The position numbers and the translations under genes were made by a program. Shown here in pieces: positions 36,254 to 44,809 of a stretch of 64,000 nucleotides of DNA. The stretch comes from JAEZJZ01 sp050949055 (GTDB lineage Bacteria; Bacillota; UBA994; UBA5500), in contig JBMNFA010000001.1 of NCBI GenBank assembly GCA_050949055.1, positions 806,001-870,000 on the forward strand, read 5' to 3'. Under the pieces are notes generated by a model. It was not told the DNA's origin and ran no database searches. It worked only from the letters and a program-made list of their open reading frames with translations. Within the stretch, counting starts at the first letter, position 1. Every line of letters starts with the position of its first letter.

Positions 36254-38137
36254 ATGTTCAAACGTGTATGGGCTGTCCTTTTGGCAGTGATGTTGCTGCT
36301 GGCACCAGCTGCAGGCACGCTGCAGGCTGCACAGGTGGACCACACCCAGCACTACAAGTGGATGGAGCAGGTGGGACTGCTGTCTGGAACAGACCGAGGT
36401 TTGGAGCTTGATGCCAGCATCACCAAAGCACAAGTAGTGGCCTTCCTGCAACGGGCATTGAACTGGTCCATACCATCTGAAAAGGTGGCTATCGCCGATG
36501 TGCCCCGCGGCCACTGGGCCTATGATCCGATGCAAGCAGCCATTGCCAACGGCGTAATTGAGCTGGAGCAAGGGAAGGCCAACCCGTCAGCAAAGCTCAG
36601 TTCCATCGAGGTCTTTGCCATCGCCAAGCAGGCGGGCCTGACCCTCGACCTAGCTCCCACGGCGGAACTTTCCCGCGGACAGTTCCTGCGTGCCTTGGGA
36701 GGTGCAGTCAGCAAGACCATCACCGTAGTACATACCAATGATGTCCACGGTCGCATTCTTGGCGACGACAGCAATGGGATCCTGGGACTGGCGCGCGTAG
36801 CCACCATTGTGGAGCAGACCCGCGCCGAAAACCCCAACACGCTGGTGCTGGATGGCGGCGACGCACTGCACGGCACCAATGAAGCGCAGTTTTTTGCTGG
36901 CGCTTCGGTGGTCAACGCCATGAACTGCGTCGGCGTGGATGTGATGGTTCCAGGCAATCACGATTTCAACTATGGGTACGAACACCTGCTGGCCTTGGAG
37001 CAGGACGCCGCCTTTGACATCGTCAGCAGCAACGTGCTCGCTGCGACCGACGGAGAAAGCGGAGAGTCCCTGCTCGAGCCCTATGTCATCCGCGAGCTGG
37101 CTGGATTGAAGGTGGCTATTTTCGGTCTGTCGTCGGTGGACACCCCCACCCTCACCCATCCCAAGAATGTGGTGGGACTGACCTTTGTCGATCCGATCGC
37201 CACTGCCGCCGCGATGGTTGAGGACTTGGCCGACGCCGATTGCATCATCGCCTTGACCCACGTGGGACACGATATTGACCGACAGTTGGCAGATTCCGTT
37301 CCAGAGATAGACTTGATCATCGGCGGTCACAGCCATACGGAAGTGCTAGACGCAGAAAAGGTAAACCAGACCTATATCGCCCAAACCGGCGAACACACCA
37401 AGAACATCGGGCGCGAGCATCTGGTCTTTTATCAAGGCGAATTGGTGGGTGTGTTCAGCGATCCGGTCAGCTTTGACGAGACCATCGCTGTCTCCCCTCG
37501 GGCTAACAAGCTGATCCAGACGGTTCACGAGCGAGTGCAGAAGGAAATGCAGGCAGTGATCGGCACCGCTACCACCTTGTTGGACGGCGTGCGCGAGAAC
37601 GTGCGGGCCAAGGAGACCAATCTGGGCAACCTGATCGCTGACGTGATGCGCGCCAGCACCGGTGCCGACGTAGCTATGACCAACGGCGGCGGCATCAGGG
37701 CGAGCATTGCTCCCGGCGAGATCACCATCAATGATGTGGTGACGGTATTGCCCTTCGGCAACACGCTGAGCACCATCAAGCTAACTGGCGAGCAGCTACT
37801 GGCTGTCCTGGAGCATTCGGTGCGGCTCTATCCGGCCACCAACGGCGGCTTCATGCAGGTTTCCGGCCTCACCTTCAGCTTCGACCCCAGCCTGCCGGAG
37901 GGCGAGCGGGTAGTTGAGGTCAAGGTGGGCGGAGTGAAGCTGGATCCGGCAGCTGTCTATACTGTAGCCACCAACGACTTCCTCGCTGCCGGGGGCGACG
38001 GCTACACCGCCTTCGCTGAAGGCACTGAGCTGGTCGATACCGGTATCAGCCTGGACATCGTGCTGATGGAATATATCCAGCAGCAGGGCAGCGTCGGTGC
38101 CAGCGTGGACGGCCGCATCACGGTAATCGGCGAGTAG
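36254..38137 (+). CDS. Exported 5'-nucleotidase / 2',3'-cyclic phosphodiesterase with SLH-like N-terminus
   Basis: 627 residues from the ATG at 36254 (AAAGGAGG seven bases upstream; the longer frame lacks a site). Residues 1-26 form a signal peptide ending LQAAQ. Residues 30-150 resemble degenerate S-layer homology repeats (WMEQVGLLSG, ADVPRGHWAYDPMQAAIANGVI). The calcineurin-type metallophosphatase domain follows with TNDVHG, DGGDALHGT, GNHDFNYGYEH and GGHSHTEV. The C-terminal 5'-nucleotidase domain has ETNLGNLIAD, TNGGGIRASI and LAAGGDGYTAF. It should hydrolyse extracellular nucleotides for phosphate and nucleoside uptake while anchored to the wall. It is monocistronic. Confidence 0.93.
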   Translation: MFKRVWAVLLAVMLLLAPAAGTLQAAQVDHTQHYKWMEQVGLLSGTDRGLELDASITKAQVVAFLQRALNWSIPSEKVAIADVPRGHWAYDPMQAAIANGVIELEQGKANPSAKLSSIEVFAIAKQAGLTLDLAPTAELSRGQFLRALGGAVSKTITVVHTNDVHGRILGDDSNGILGLARVATIVEQTRAENPNTLVLDGGDALHGTNEAQFFAGASVVNAMNCVGVDVMVPGNHDFNYGYEHLLALEQDAAFDIVSSNVLAATDGESGESLLEPYVIRELAGLKVAIFGLSSVDTPTLTHPKNVVGLTFVDPIATAAAMVEDLADADCIIALTHVGHDIDRQLADSVPEIDLIIGGHSHTEVLDAEKVNQTYIAQTGEHTKNIGREHLVFYQGELVGVFSDPVSFDETIAVSPRANKLIQTVHERVQKEMQAVIGTATTLLDGVRENVRAKETNLGNLIADVMRASTGADVAMTNGGGIRASIAPGEITINDVVTVLPFGNTLSTIKLTGEQLLAVLEHSVRLYPATNGGFMQVSGLTFSFDPSLPEGERVVEVKVGGVKLDPAAVYTVATNDFLAAGGDGYTAFAEGTELVDTGISLDIVLMEYIQQQGSVGASVDGRITVIGE

Positions 38138-38153
38138 AAGCTAACAGAGACTT

Positions 38154-38186
38154 ACAGGAGGGGGCAGGCGCTCCCTCCTGTTTTTG
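38154..38186 (+). terminator. Terminator behind the 5'-nucleotidase
   Basis: ACAGGAGGG pairs with CCCTCCTGT, followed by TTTTG. Confidence 0.8.
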
Positions 38187-38615
38187 TACCCCTGGCATGC
38201 AAGGGGGCTGAAGCCTTCGTTGCGCTCAGGGTGACTGATGAAGTAGCTCGGGATAACGGAAGTAGTGACTCAACCAGAAGATGTGGTTTAGGATGCCAGA
38301 AGAGAAGCACATGGTGATGGAAAGGAACCCGCGTTAGTTGTCGGCACAGGTAATGTTCGTTTCCAGCGGTTTTCTACCCAGGATAGCGGTTGACCATGCG
38401 GGGTAACCTGGAGTATGCTGCGATCAACTGGGAGGTATGTTGATGTCCCTTGTCGTTCTTAACACAAAATAAACTCAAAAAGGGGAGCTGTTGTCTGGCC
38501 ATCTCGGCACGAAGCGAGAGGCTGGTTTGGCGTCCCCATTGTGTTAAGGACAATCCACACAAATCGAGATCAGAAAGCTAGGCCGCATTGCTTGCGGCTG
38601 GCAGTCGGTTTCTTC
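38187..38615. other. Long spacer before the MutS2-like gene
   Basis: No gene recognised. It begins with a CTTCGTTGCGCTCAGGGTGAC repeat-like piece (near 38215-38235). GGAACCCGCG near 38326 was compared with a T-box but lacks the rest of that motif. Any RNA produced here would end at 38617-38647. Confidence 0.35.
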
Positions 38616-38616
38616 A

Positions 38617-38647
38617 GGGCGTTGTGGCTTGGGCCACAGCGCCTTTT
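38617..38647 (+). terminator. Terminator-like hairpin 30 bases before the MutS2-like gene
   Basis: GGCGtTGTGGC pairs with GCCACAgCGCC, followed by TTTTTGC. Its place right before the ribosome site means it either ends an upstream RNA or attenuates the gene. Confidence 0.65.
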
Positions 38648-38677
38648 TGCTGACACCGCCAAAGGAGGCAAACAGCC

Positions 38678-40606
38678 ATGGACCAAAGGACTCTAGAATT
38701 GTTGGAGTTTGATCAGATCAAGGCAGCCCTGGCTCAGTATACCCAAAGCGGCCTGGGGAAGCGGCTGGTGGAACGGATGCAGCCGCTGACAAATAAACGG
38801 GCAATTGAACACCTGCTGCAGGAGACCAGTGAAGCTAGAAGGCTGTTGGACGCGGGCTGTCACGTCCCGTTGGGCGGTATAACCGACCTGACGGAGGAAC
38901 TGGACAAGGTGGAGCGGGGGGGCGTTCTGCAGCCTCAGGAGCTGCTGCCCATTGCCGATCTGCTGCGCAGCGCTCGGCGGCTACGCCGCTATATGTCCGA
39001 ACGTAAAGACCTGGCCCCATTGCTGGTAGCCTATAGCCAATCATTGACCGAACTGGACGATACCGAGCAACTGATTGAGGGCTGCTTGGAGGGCAACCTG
39101 GTCAGCAACAACGCCAGCCGCAAGCTGCACAAGGTCAGGCAACAGATCCGGATTACGGAAGACCGCATTCAAACTAAACTGCAGGCGATGCTCTCCTCCC
39201 CTACCCTGCAAGCCTGCCTGCAGGACAGCTTTGTCAGTGTGCGGGATGGACGGTTCGTCATCCCGGTAAAGGCCAGCCATCGGCATCAGGTGGATGGCAT
39301 CGTCATCCAGAGCTCAGGCAGTGGGTCCACGGTGTTCATTGAGCCAACCGCGGTGCGCAAACTGGTGAATGAGCTGCAGCTGCTGCGCTCAACGGAGGAA
39401 GCGGAAGTCTACCAGGTGTTGGCCATGCTCAGTGGCGAGGTGGGCGCGCAATTGCCGGCCATCAAGCTGAACTTGGAGACTATGGCCGCCTTCGATTTCG
39501 CTCTAGCCAAGGGCCGTTACAGCCGGGCTTTGCAGGCCACCTGCCCTGCTTTGAACACCCATCGCCACATCCAGCTGCTCAGCGCCCGCCATCCGCTGCT
39601 GGGCAGGCAGGCGATACCGCTGCAGTTTGCCATCGGTGCCGGATATCGCACGTTGCTGATCACCGGGCCGAACACCGGAGGTAAAACGGTGACCTTAAAG
39701 ACGGTGGGGTTGTTGACGGCGATGGCCCAAGCAGGTTTGCACATCCCGGCGGAGGCTGGCAGTGAGATAGCCATCTTCCAGGAGATTCTGGCGGACATCG
39801 GCGACGATCAGAGCCTGGAGCAATCGTTGAGCACCTTCTCATCCCATATGGGGCGCATAGCCGGCATCTTGCAGCGAGTGTCACCTGCCTGCCTGATCCT
39901 GCTGGATGAGATCGGCACCGGCACGGATCCGCGCGAGGGTGCCGCCCTGGGGGCGGCCATCCTGGAGCAACTGCACCAAGCAGGCGCAGTTACCGTGGTC
40001 ACCACCCACTACGGTGCCCTGAAGACTTATGCCGCCCAACGGCCGGGGTGGCAGAATGCCCGCATGGACTTCGATCAGGAGACTCTGCGCCCGCTTTACC
40101 ATTTGATCATCGGCGAGTCCGGAGCCAGTCAGGGACTTTGGATTGCCGAACGTCTGGGGGTTGGGGAGCAGGTGATCAAGCGGGCTAGACGGCTGCTTGG
40201 GAACGAATCGGAACAAGAGTCACTCTCGGGCGGCCTGCGGCCACCTGATCAAGAATCGGCCGAATTGGAGATTTCCGCTGCTCCTCGTCCGCCCCAACGG
40301 GCAGCTCCCGGCGCAAACCTATCCATCGGGGACCGGGTGATGGTGCATTCGCTAGGCAAAAGCGGCATCGTGGCCAGCCTGCCAGATCGGCAGGGCATGA
40401 TGACTGTGATTGTGCAGCGCCAACCGATGAGGGTCAATCACAAGCGGGTCACCTTGCAGCTGGAAAAGGAGGAGCTGTACCCGGATCACGAAAACTATGA
40501 CCTAAACATCGTGTTGATCAGCAAGGAAGACCGCAAACTGGTGAAACGCATGGCCAAGCGGCACGTCCCCGGTGCTGTGCGCACCATCAAGCCGGGGCAA
40601 CAGTGA
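38678..40606 (+). CDS. MutS2-family ATPase lacking the Smr nuclease domain
   Basis: 642 residues with AAAGGAGG nine bases before the ATG. The N-terminal core and lever region (about 1-300) leads to the ABC-type ATPase with Walker A ITGPNTGGKT, the loop STFSSHM, Walker B LILLDEIGTGTDP and VVTTHY. Ordinary MutS2 is about 780 residues, with a long coiled coil and a C-terminal Smr endonuclease; here the sequence after about 515 is short and ends in a KOW-like region and a basic tail with no Smr motif (no HGxG-type sequence). It is probably one of the shorter MutS2 paralogues, acting in recombination control or ribosome rescue; the full MutS2 may be elsewhere. Confidence 0.9.
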   Translation: MDQRTLELLEFDQIKAALAQYTQSGLGKRLVERMQPLTNKRAIEHLLQETSEARRLLDAGCHVPLGGITDLTEELDKVERGGVLQPQELLPIADLLRSARRLRRYMSERKDLAPLLVAYSQSLTELDDTEQLIEGCLEGNLVSNNASRKLHKVRQQIRITEDRIQTKLQAMLSSPTLQACLQDSFVSVRDGRFVIPVKASHRHQVDGIVIQSSGSGSTVFIEPTAVRKLVNELQLLRSTEEAEVYQVLAMLSGEVGAQLPAIKLNLETMAAFDFALAKGRYSRALQATCPALNTHRHIQLLSARHPLLGRQAIPLQFAIGAGYRTLLITGPNTGGKTVTLKTVGLLTAMAQAGLHIPAEAGSEIAIFQEILADIGDDQSLEQSLSTFSSHMGRIAGILQRVSPACLILLDEIGTGTDPREGAALGAAILEQLHQAGAVTVVTTHYGALKTYAAQRPGWQNARMDFDQETLRPLYHLIIGESGASQGLWIAERLGVGEQVIKRARRLLGNESEQESLSGGLRPPDQESAELEISAAPRPPQRAAPGANLSIGDRVMVHSLGKSGIVASLPDRQGMMTVIVQRQPMRVNHKRVTLQLEKEELYPDHENYDLNIVLISKEDRKLVKRMAKRHVPGAVRTIKPGQQ

Positions 40607-40634
40607 AGACAATCTTCGCAGAATCTTTTCGTAA

Positions 40635-40650
40635 TGTGACATAGATCACA
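40635..40650. promoter_or_regulatory. CRP/FNR-type site upstream of hcp
   Basis: TGTGACATAGATCACA is an exact TGTGA-N6-TCACA palindrome. Its centre lies about 75 bases before the inferred hcp transcription start, typical of an upstream activator site. Confidence 0.6.
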
Positions 40651-40690
40651 TACAACTTAACCAGGATTGGATAAACTGACTTCGAAATAG

Positions 40691-40711
40691 GTTAACCTGG
40701 TTAACTATAAT
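40691..40711 (+). promoter_or_regulatory. Palindromic operator abutting the hcp -10 element
   Basis: GTTAACCTGGTTAAC (40691-40705) is a perfect 7-bp inverted repeat around one T, directly followed by TATAAT (40706-40711). It covers the region between -35 and -10. No consensus -35 is present. Such a site fits control by an HcpR/FNR-family regulator, by activation or repression. Confidence 0.6.
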
Positions 40712-40721
40712 CTGCGAAGGG

Positions 40722-42020
40722 ATGGATGGATCGGTGTTTTGCTATCAGTGTGAACAGACACCCAAGGGCGGTTGCACCAAGGTAGGTGTCTGCGGCAAGA
40801 ATGAGGATATCGCCAGCCTACAGGATACGATCATCTTCGCCCTCAAAGGAGTCGCCGCCTACGCCACCCACGCCCGGCAGCTGGGCTACAGTGATCCGGA
40901 AGTGGAAGCGATTACCCACGAGGCGCTCTATATGACGTTGACCAACGTCAATTTCAATCTGGAAGAGCATGTGGCCATGGCCATGAAGGTGGGAAAGGCC
41001 ACCATTAAGATCATGGAAGTGCTGGACCGGGCACATACGGAGCTGCTGGGGGTTCCCCAACCGACAGTGGTCAGCGAGGACCGCATCGAGGGGCATTGTA
41101 TCCTGGTCACCGGTCACAACCTGTTTGCCCTGGAACAACTACTCCAGCAGTCGGCCGGAAAGGGAGTTAACGTCTACACCCACTCCGAGATGCTGCCTGC
41201 CCACGGATACCCGAAACTGCGTCAATATCCCCATCTGAAGGGCAACGTGGGCAAGTCCTGGTTCGACCAGCGCAAGGTATTTGAGGAGTTTCCAGGGGTG
41301 ATCTTGGGCACCACCAACTGCGTGATGCCTATCCGCGGCACCTATAGCGATCGTTTTTGGTCCTACGACGTGGCTGGCTTGGAGAATGTGCAGAAGGTAG
41401 AGAACGATGACTTCTCGCCTCTGATCGCCAAGTCATTGGAACTGCCGGCAGCCGACGTGGCCTCCCAGAAGACGCTGACTACCGGGTTCCACCACGAGAA
41501 TGTGCTGGCCATCGCGCCGGAGATCATCGCGGCGGTGCAGGCAGGCAAGATCCGCCGCTTCTTCACCATCGCTGGCTGCGACGCACCAGGCAAAGGCGGC
41601 AACTACTACCGCGAACTGGCCACCTCTCTGCCAGAGGATTGCGTGATCCTGACCACCTCTTGCGGCAAGTTCCGCTTTAACGACGTGGATTATGGCACCG
41701 TGCCGGGCACCGACATTCCGCGCTATATCGACCTGGGTCAATGCAACAATTCCATTTCTGCGGTGAAGATCGCCGTAGCTTTGGCGGACGCCTTTGGCTG
41801 CAGCGTCAACGAACTGCCGCTCTCCATCGTCCTCTCCTGGTTCGAACAGAAGGCCGTTGCCATTTTGCTGGGGCTGTTCAGTCTGGGCGTGCAGAACGTT
41901 TACATTGGACCGAAGCCACCGGAGTTCATTACTCCAGGCGTGCTGAAGGTGCTGCAGGAGCACTTCAACCTGAAGTTGACTGGGGATGCTGCTACGGACT
42001 TGGTCACCATGCTAGGATAA
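40722..42020 (+). CDS. hcp: Hybrid cluster protein / hydroxylamine reductase, short class III form
   Basis: 432 residues from the ATG at 40722; a GTG four codons later (40734) is an alternative, since the inferred -10 ends only 10 bases before the ATG. The N-terminal [4Fe-4S] motif is C7, C10, C18, C24 (CX2CX7CX5C). Hybrid-cluster ligands appear in GHNLFALE, GTTNCVMP, IAGCDAPGKGGNYY and TTSCGKFRFND. Bacterial class I and II proteins are about 550 residues; this length matches the class lacking an internal helical domain, known from thermophiles and archaea. Hcp proteins reduce NO or hydroxylamine in anaerobes under nitrosative stress. The upstream double operator supports stress control. Confidence 0.95.
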   Translation: MDGSVFCYQCEQTPKGGCTKVGVCGKNEDIASLQDTIIFALKGVAAYATHARQLGYSDPEVEAITHEALYMTLTNVNFNLEEHVAMAMKVGKATIKIMEVLDRAHTELLGVPQPTVVSEDRIEGHCILVTGHNLFALEQLLQQSAGKGVNVYTHSEMLPAHGYPKLRQYPHLKGNVGKSWFDQRKVFEEFPGVILGTTNCVMPIRGTYSDRFWSYDVAGLENVQKVENDDFSPLIAKSLELPAADVASQKTLTTGFHHENVLAIAPEIIAAVQAGKIRRFFTIAGCDAPGKGGNYYRELATSLPEDCVILTTSCGKFRFNDVDYGTVPGTDIPRYIDLGQCNNSISAVKIAVALADAFGCSVNELPLSIVLSWFEQKAVAILLGLFSLGVQNVYIGPKPPEFITPGVLKVLQEHFNLKLTGDAATDLVTMLG

Positions 42021-42034
42021 CGCAGACTGGAGAT

Positions 42035-42067
42035 GGCAGGCTCGCCAATTAGGTGGGCCTGCCTTTT
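42035..42067 (+). terminator. Terminator behind hcp
   Basis: GGCAGGC pairs with GCCTGCC, followed by TTTTAGG. Confidence 0.75.
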
Positions 42068-42133
42068 AGGTCGCACGGAAGGCCTCTGCCGCATATGCTG
42101 TAGCACTGCTAAATGCGGGAGGAGGTGAACATA

Positions 42134-43312
42134 TTGCCAAGACATTCACGGAGGACAAGGGGTTCTCGCCTTCTCTCGCGACGAGCCAAAGCCGCAAGCG
42201 ATGGGGGGTACGCTTTGACCGTCTTCGCTGGTCGCTCGATCAGCCGCTTTCCGGTCAGGTTGGTGGGCTCCCTTCCGGACTCTGGGATAACCGGCCTGAA
42301 CTCTATCCTGGTCCGAGCCGGCGGCAATCAGATCCAGCTGTTTGGCGGAGTGCCTGATGGCACCAGCGGCAGCCCAGTTTACATAGGCGGTCGCCTGATC
42401 GGCGCTATCTCGGCACAGTATTTCCCCGACACCGCCTTGATGGGCGTCACTCCGATAGAGGATATGCGCAACCTAGCCGCCGAACCAGGGTCGCCAGAGG
42501 CAGATCAGTCAATAGGGGCTGCTGTCCCTGCGCCCACCAAAGCGACCGTGATCGGGCTCACTTCCGGCAGGGCACTGGGCGAGGTGGCAGGCCGCTTTGG
42601 CTCGCCAGTTCTTGGCCACAACCTGCCAACTGCTCGCTGCCTGGCCACAGCCCCGCTACAACCCGGCAGCGCTATCGCTGCGGCAGCAATGACTGGGGAT
42701 ATCAAGTTGGGATTCATCGGGACCGCCACTGTGGTGGATGATACCCAGGTCCTGGCCTTCGGCCACCCACTGTTGTTCAGTGGCCCTTCCAGCATGGCTC
42801 TAACCACTGCGGAAATTGCTGAAGTTGCGCGGGGGGAGTGGCCCAGAAAATTGGGGAACATGAGCGAAGTGATCGGCACGGTTTTGCAGGATCGGGCGGC
42901 GGGCATCTACGCTAGGCTGGATGTAAAGCCCCGACTGATCCCCCTCCATCTGACGGTCAGGGATGAGGACCGCGACCATACTGAAACCTTGCAGGTGCAA
43001 ATCGCCCCGTTGCCTTCGGAAATACCATTCCTGGCCTATATTGCCGCGCTGGAATGCATGCAACGGGCGATGAATCGTGTGGGTTCCGGCTCAGCTGCCT
43101 GGGATTGGACCATTGCCGTCAGCGGCAGCGATGCACCTACAGTAGCCACGGGAGCTGTCTACGACCTGTACGACATCGGAGGAACTGTGGCTGCGGCCGT
43201 GCTACCAGTGCTGGAACAGCTGCTGCAGGCCAGGCACACCATCAACAGCATCAACCTGACGGCCACGGTGACTATGCGCGAGCTGCCGGAACTGGGGGAC
43301 AGTCCCTACTGA
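42134..43312 (+). CDS. SpoIVB-type (S55) peptidase domain protein without signal peptide
   Basis: 392 residues from a TTG at 42134, chosen because GGGAGGAGGTG lies six bases upstream; an ATG at 42113 lies before that site. The S55 core is clear: TVFAGRSISRFPV, LGS/VGSLPDSG, the catalytic Ser motif GTSGSPVYIGGRLIGAI and AFGHPLLFSG. Family members are usually exported and carry a signal peptide and an N-terminal P-S-E-I-x-P-G-M-x-G motif. Here the N-terminus is basic (PRHSRRTRGSRLLSRRAK) and no signal is seen. It may be cytoplasmic or have lost its start. Not the sporulation SpoIVB itself, since no PDZ order typical of it is present. Confidence 0.8.
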   Translation: MPRHSRRTRGSRLLSRRAKAASDGGYALTVFAGRSISRFPVRLVGSLPDSGITGLNSILVRAGGNQIQLFGGVPDGTSGSPVYIGGRLIGAISAQYFPDTALMGVTPIEDMRNLAAEPGSPEADQSIGAAVPAPTKATVIGLTSGRALGEVAGRFGSPVLGHNLPTARCLATAPLQPGSAIAAAAMTGDIKLGFIGTATVVDDTQVLAFGHPLLFSGPSSMALTTAEIAEVARGEWPRKLGNMSEVIGTVLQDRAAGIYARLDVKPRLIPLHLTVRDEDRDHTETLQVQIAPLPSEIPFLAYIAALECMQRAMNRVGSGSAAWDWTIAVSGSDAPTVATGAVYDLYDIGGTVAAAVLPVLEQLLQARHTINSINLTATVTMRELPELGDSPY

Positions 43313-43386
43313 ATCATGCTGGTGAGCAATGGTGGATTTTGACGCCCGTTGCCACCAACCTAGCCACAGTTGCCAGCCATATACAT

Positions 43387-43426
43387 AGGGGCAGTGCGTC
43401 CAGCAGATGCGCTGTCCCTCATTTTT
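43387..43426 (+). terminator. Terminator behind the S55 gene
   Basis: AGGGGCAGTGC pairs imperfectly with GCGCTGTCCCT, followed by CATTTTTG. Confidence 0.65.
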
Positions 43427-43538
43427 GATCCTGGGACTAAGTGGCAGCCGCCCTTTCCACCTGTTTGCGGATGCAAGGCAGGAAACCGTATCGTGACGGG
43501 GAAATACCTGAGAGAAAGATGACGGAGGTGACCAACCG

Positions 43539-44720
43539 ATGAAGACAGTGGCACAAGTGAGAGCAGATATCCCGGTACTGAGCAAGTATGCCTTTCTCAA
43601 CGCCGGCACCCTCTTCCCCACCCCGCAACCGGTGATGCAGGCCTTCTTTGACGCCTATCGCCGGTGGCATGAGCTGGGGGCAGGTTTGCCACAACACTAT
43701 GTGGCTTGGAGGGAGACGGTGATTGATGAGGTGCGCCAGCGGCTGGCCGACTTTCTGGGCTGTTCGCCCCTGGAGCTGGCCTTCACCCAGAACGCCACCG
43801 AAGGCGTAAACATCATCGCCTTTGGCATTGACTGGGAACCGGGAGATGAAGTGGTTATCACCGACGCTGAGCACGAAGCCAATGCTGTGGTCTGGCTGTA
43901 CAACGAGCAACGCTTCGGAATCAAACTGCGGATCGTTCCCACGGCCGTCACTCCAGACCAGTTCCTGCAGAATCTGCGCCAGGCCCTGAACGAAAGGACC
44001 AGGTTGGTATCCATCGCCCATGTGCTCAGCCATACCGGACAGGTGCTGCCGGTGGAAGAGGTTGTCAACCTGGCTCATCAGAATGGCTCGCTGGTGCTGC
44101 TGGATGGAGCCCACGCGGTGGGCCAGTTGCCGGTGGACCTGCGCGCACTGGACTGCGATTTTTACACCACAAACGGCCACAAATGGTTGTTTGGCCCGGC
44201 TGGCACCGGCGTTCTCTACGTGAGGAGCGATCGGATAGAACTCGTTCGTCCCAGCTTCATGGGCGATGTGGCACAGAAGCAATGGGACTATCCCCGAGGA
44301 AGAACCTTTGTGCCGCCACAAGGGGCACGTCGCTATGAGTATGCCACACGCAACTGGCCAGCCATAGTCGGCCTGGGAGCAGGCTTGGACTACGTCAATC
44401 AGATCGGCCTGGACAACATCCGCGCCCGAGTGCTGCAGCTGACGGAACAACTGAAAGCGGACCTGCTGACCGTCCCAGGATGCCGCCTGCACAGCCCCAG
44501 AGAAGCGCGCTGGTCCAGTGGCTTGGTGGCCTTCGAGATAGCTGGCCAGAATGCCAAGGAGCTGATCGCCTACCTGGAGCAACGGGGCATCTGCCCTCGC
44601 TGGCTGAACGACCGCGTGATTCGGGTCACGGTGGCCTACTTCACGCTGGAGCAAGAGTTGGCAGACATGGTAGCAGCACTGAAGGAGTACCTGCAGCAGG
44701 CGCCCGCCAAGGACTGCTGA
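43539..44720 (+). CDS. Aminotransferase class V / cysteine desulfurase-like PLP enzyme
   Basis: 393 residues with GGAGGTG upstream of the ATG. Class V markers: FLNAGTLFPTP, TQNATEGVN (phosphate binding), SHTGQVLPVEEV, the Asp in LLDGAHAVGQLPVDL and the PLP lysine in TTNGHKWLFGPAGTG. It resembles isopenicillin-N-epimerase-like or selenocysteine-lyase-like members. No active-site Cys loop of true cysteine desulfurases is evident near the C-terminus, so amino-acid epimerase, lyase or aminotransferase activity are all possible. The gene is monocistronic and ends at a hairpin shared with degV on the opposite strand. Confidence 0.88.
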   Translation: MKTVAQVRADIPVLSKYAFLNAGTLFPTPQPVMQAFFDAYRRWHELGAGLPQHYVAWRETVIDEVRQRLADFLGCSPLELAFTQNATEGVNIIAFGIDWEPGDEVVITDAEHEANAVVWLYNEQRFGIKLRIVPTAVTPDQFLQNLRQALNERTRLVSIAHVLSHTGQVLPVEEVVNLAHQNGSLVLLDGAHAVGQLPVDLRALDCDFYTTNGHKWLFGPAGTGVLYVRSDRIELVRPSFMGDVAQKQWDYPRGRTFVPPQGARRYEYATRNWPAIVGLGAGLDYVNQIGLDNIRARVLQLTEQLKADLLTVPGCRLHSPREARWSSGLVAFEIAGQNAKELIAYLEQRGICPRWLNDRVIRVTVAYFTLEQELADMVAALKEYLQQAPAKDC

Positions 44721-44726
44721 CAACAA

Positions 44727-44765
44727 AGCATCAGCCCTTGGCACTTTGTTGCCGGGGCTGATGCT
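44727..44765. terminator. Shared hairpin between convergent aminotransferase and degV genes
   Basis: AGCATCAGCCC (44727-44737) and GGGCTGATGCT (44755-44765), perfect 11-bp arms. Little T-run on either side. Confidence 0.6.
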
Positions 44766-44809
44766 GAAAATGCGTGGTCAACTGAGGGGGACAGGTCAGG
44801 GCTAGTTCG

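Noticed and set aside
38318..38345. Possible T-box (GGAACCCGCG) upstream of the MutS2-like gene
   Set aside because: The AGGGUGGNACCGCG consensus and the specifier stem are not present.
43437..44744. 435-codon minus-strand frame opposite the aminotransferase
   Set aside because: Antisense shadow in GC-rich coding DNA; the plus-strand enzyme motifs are complete.
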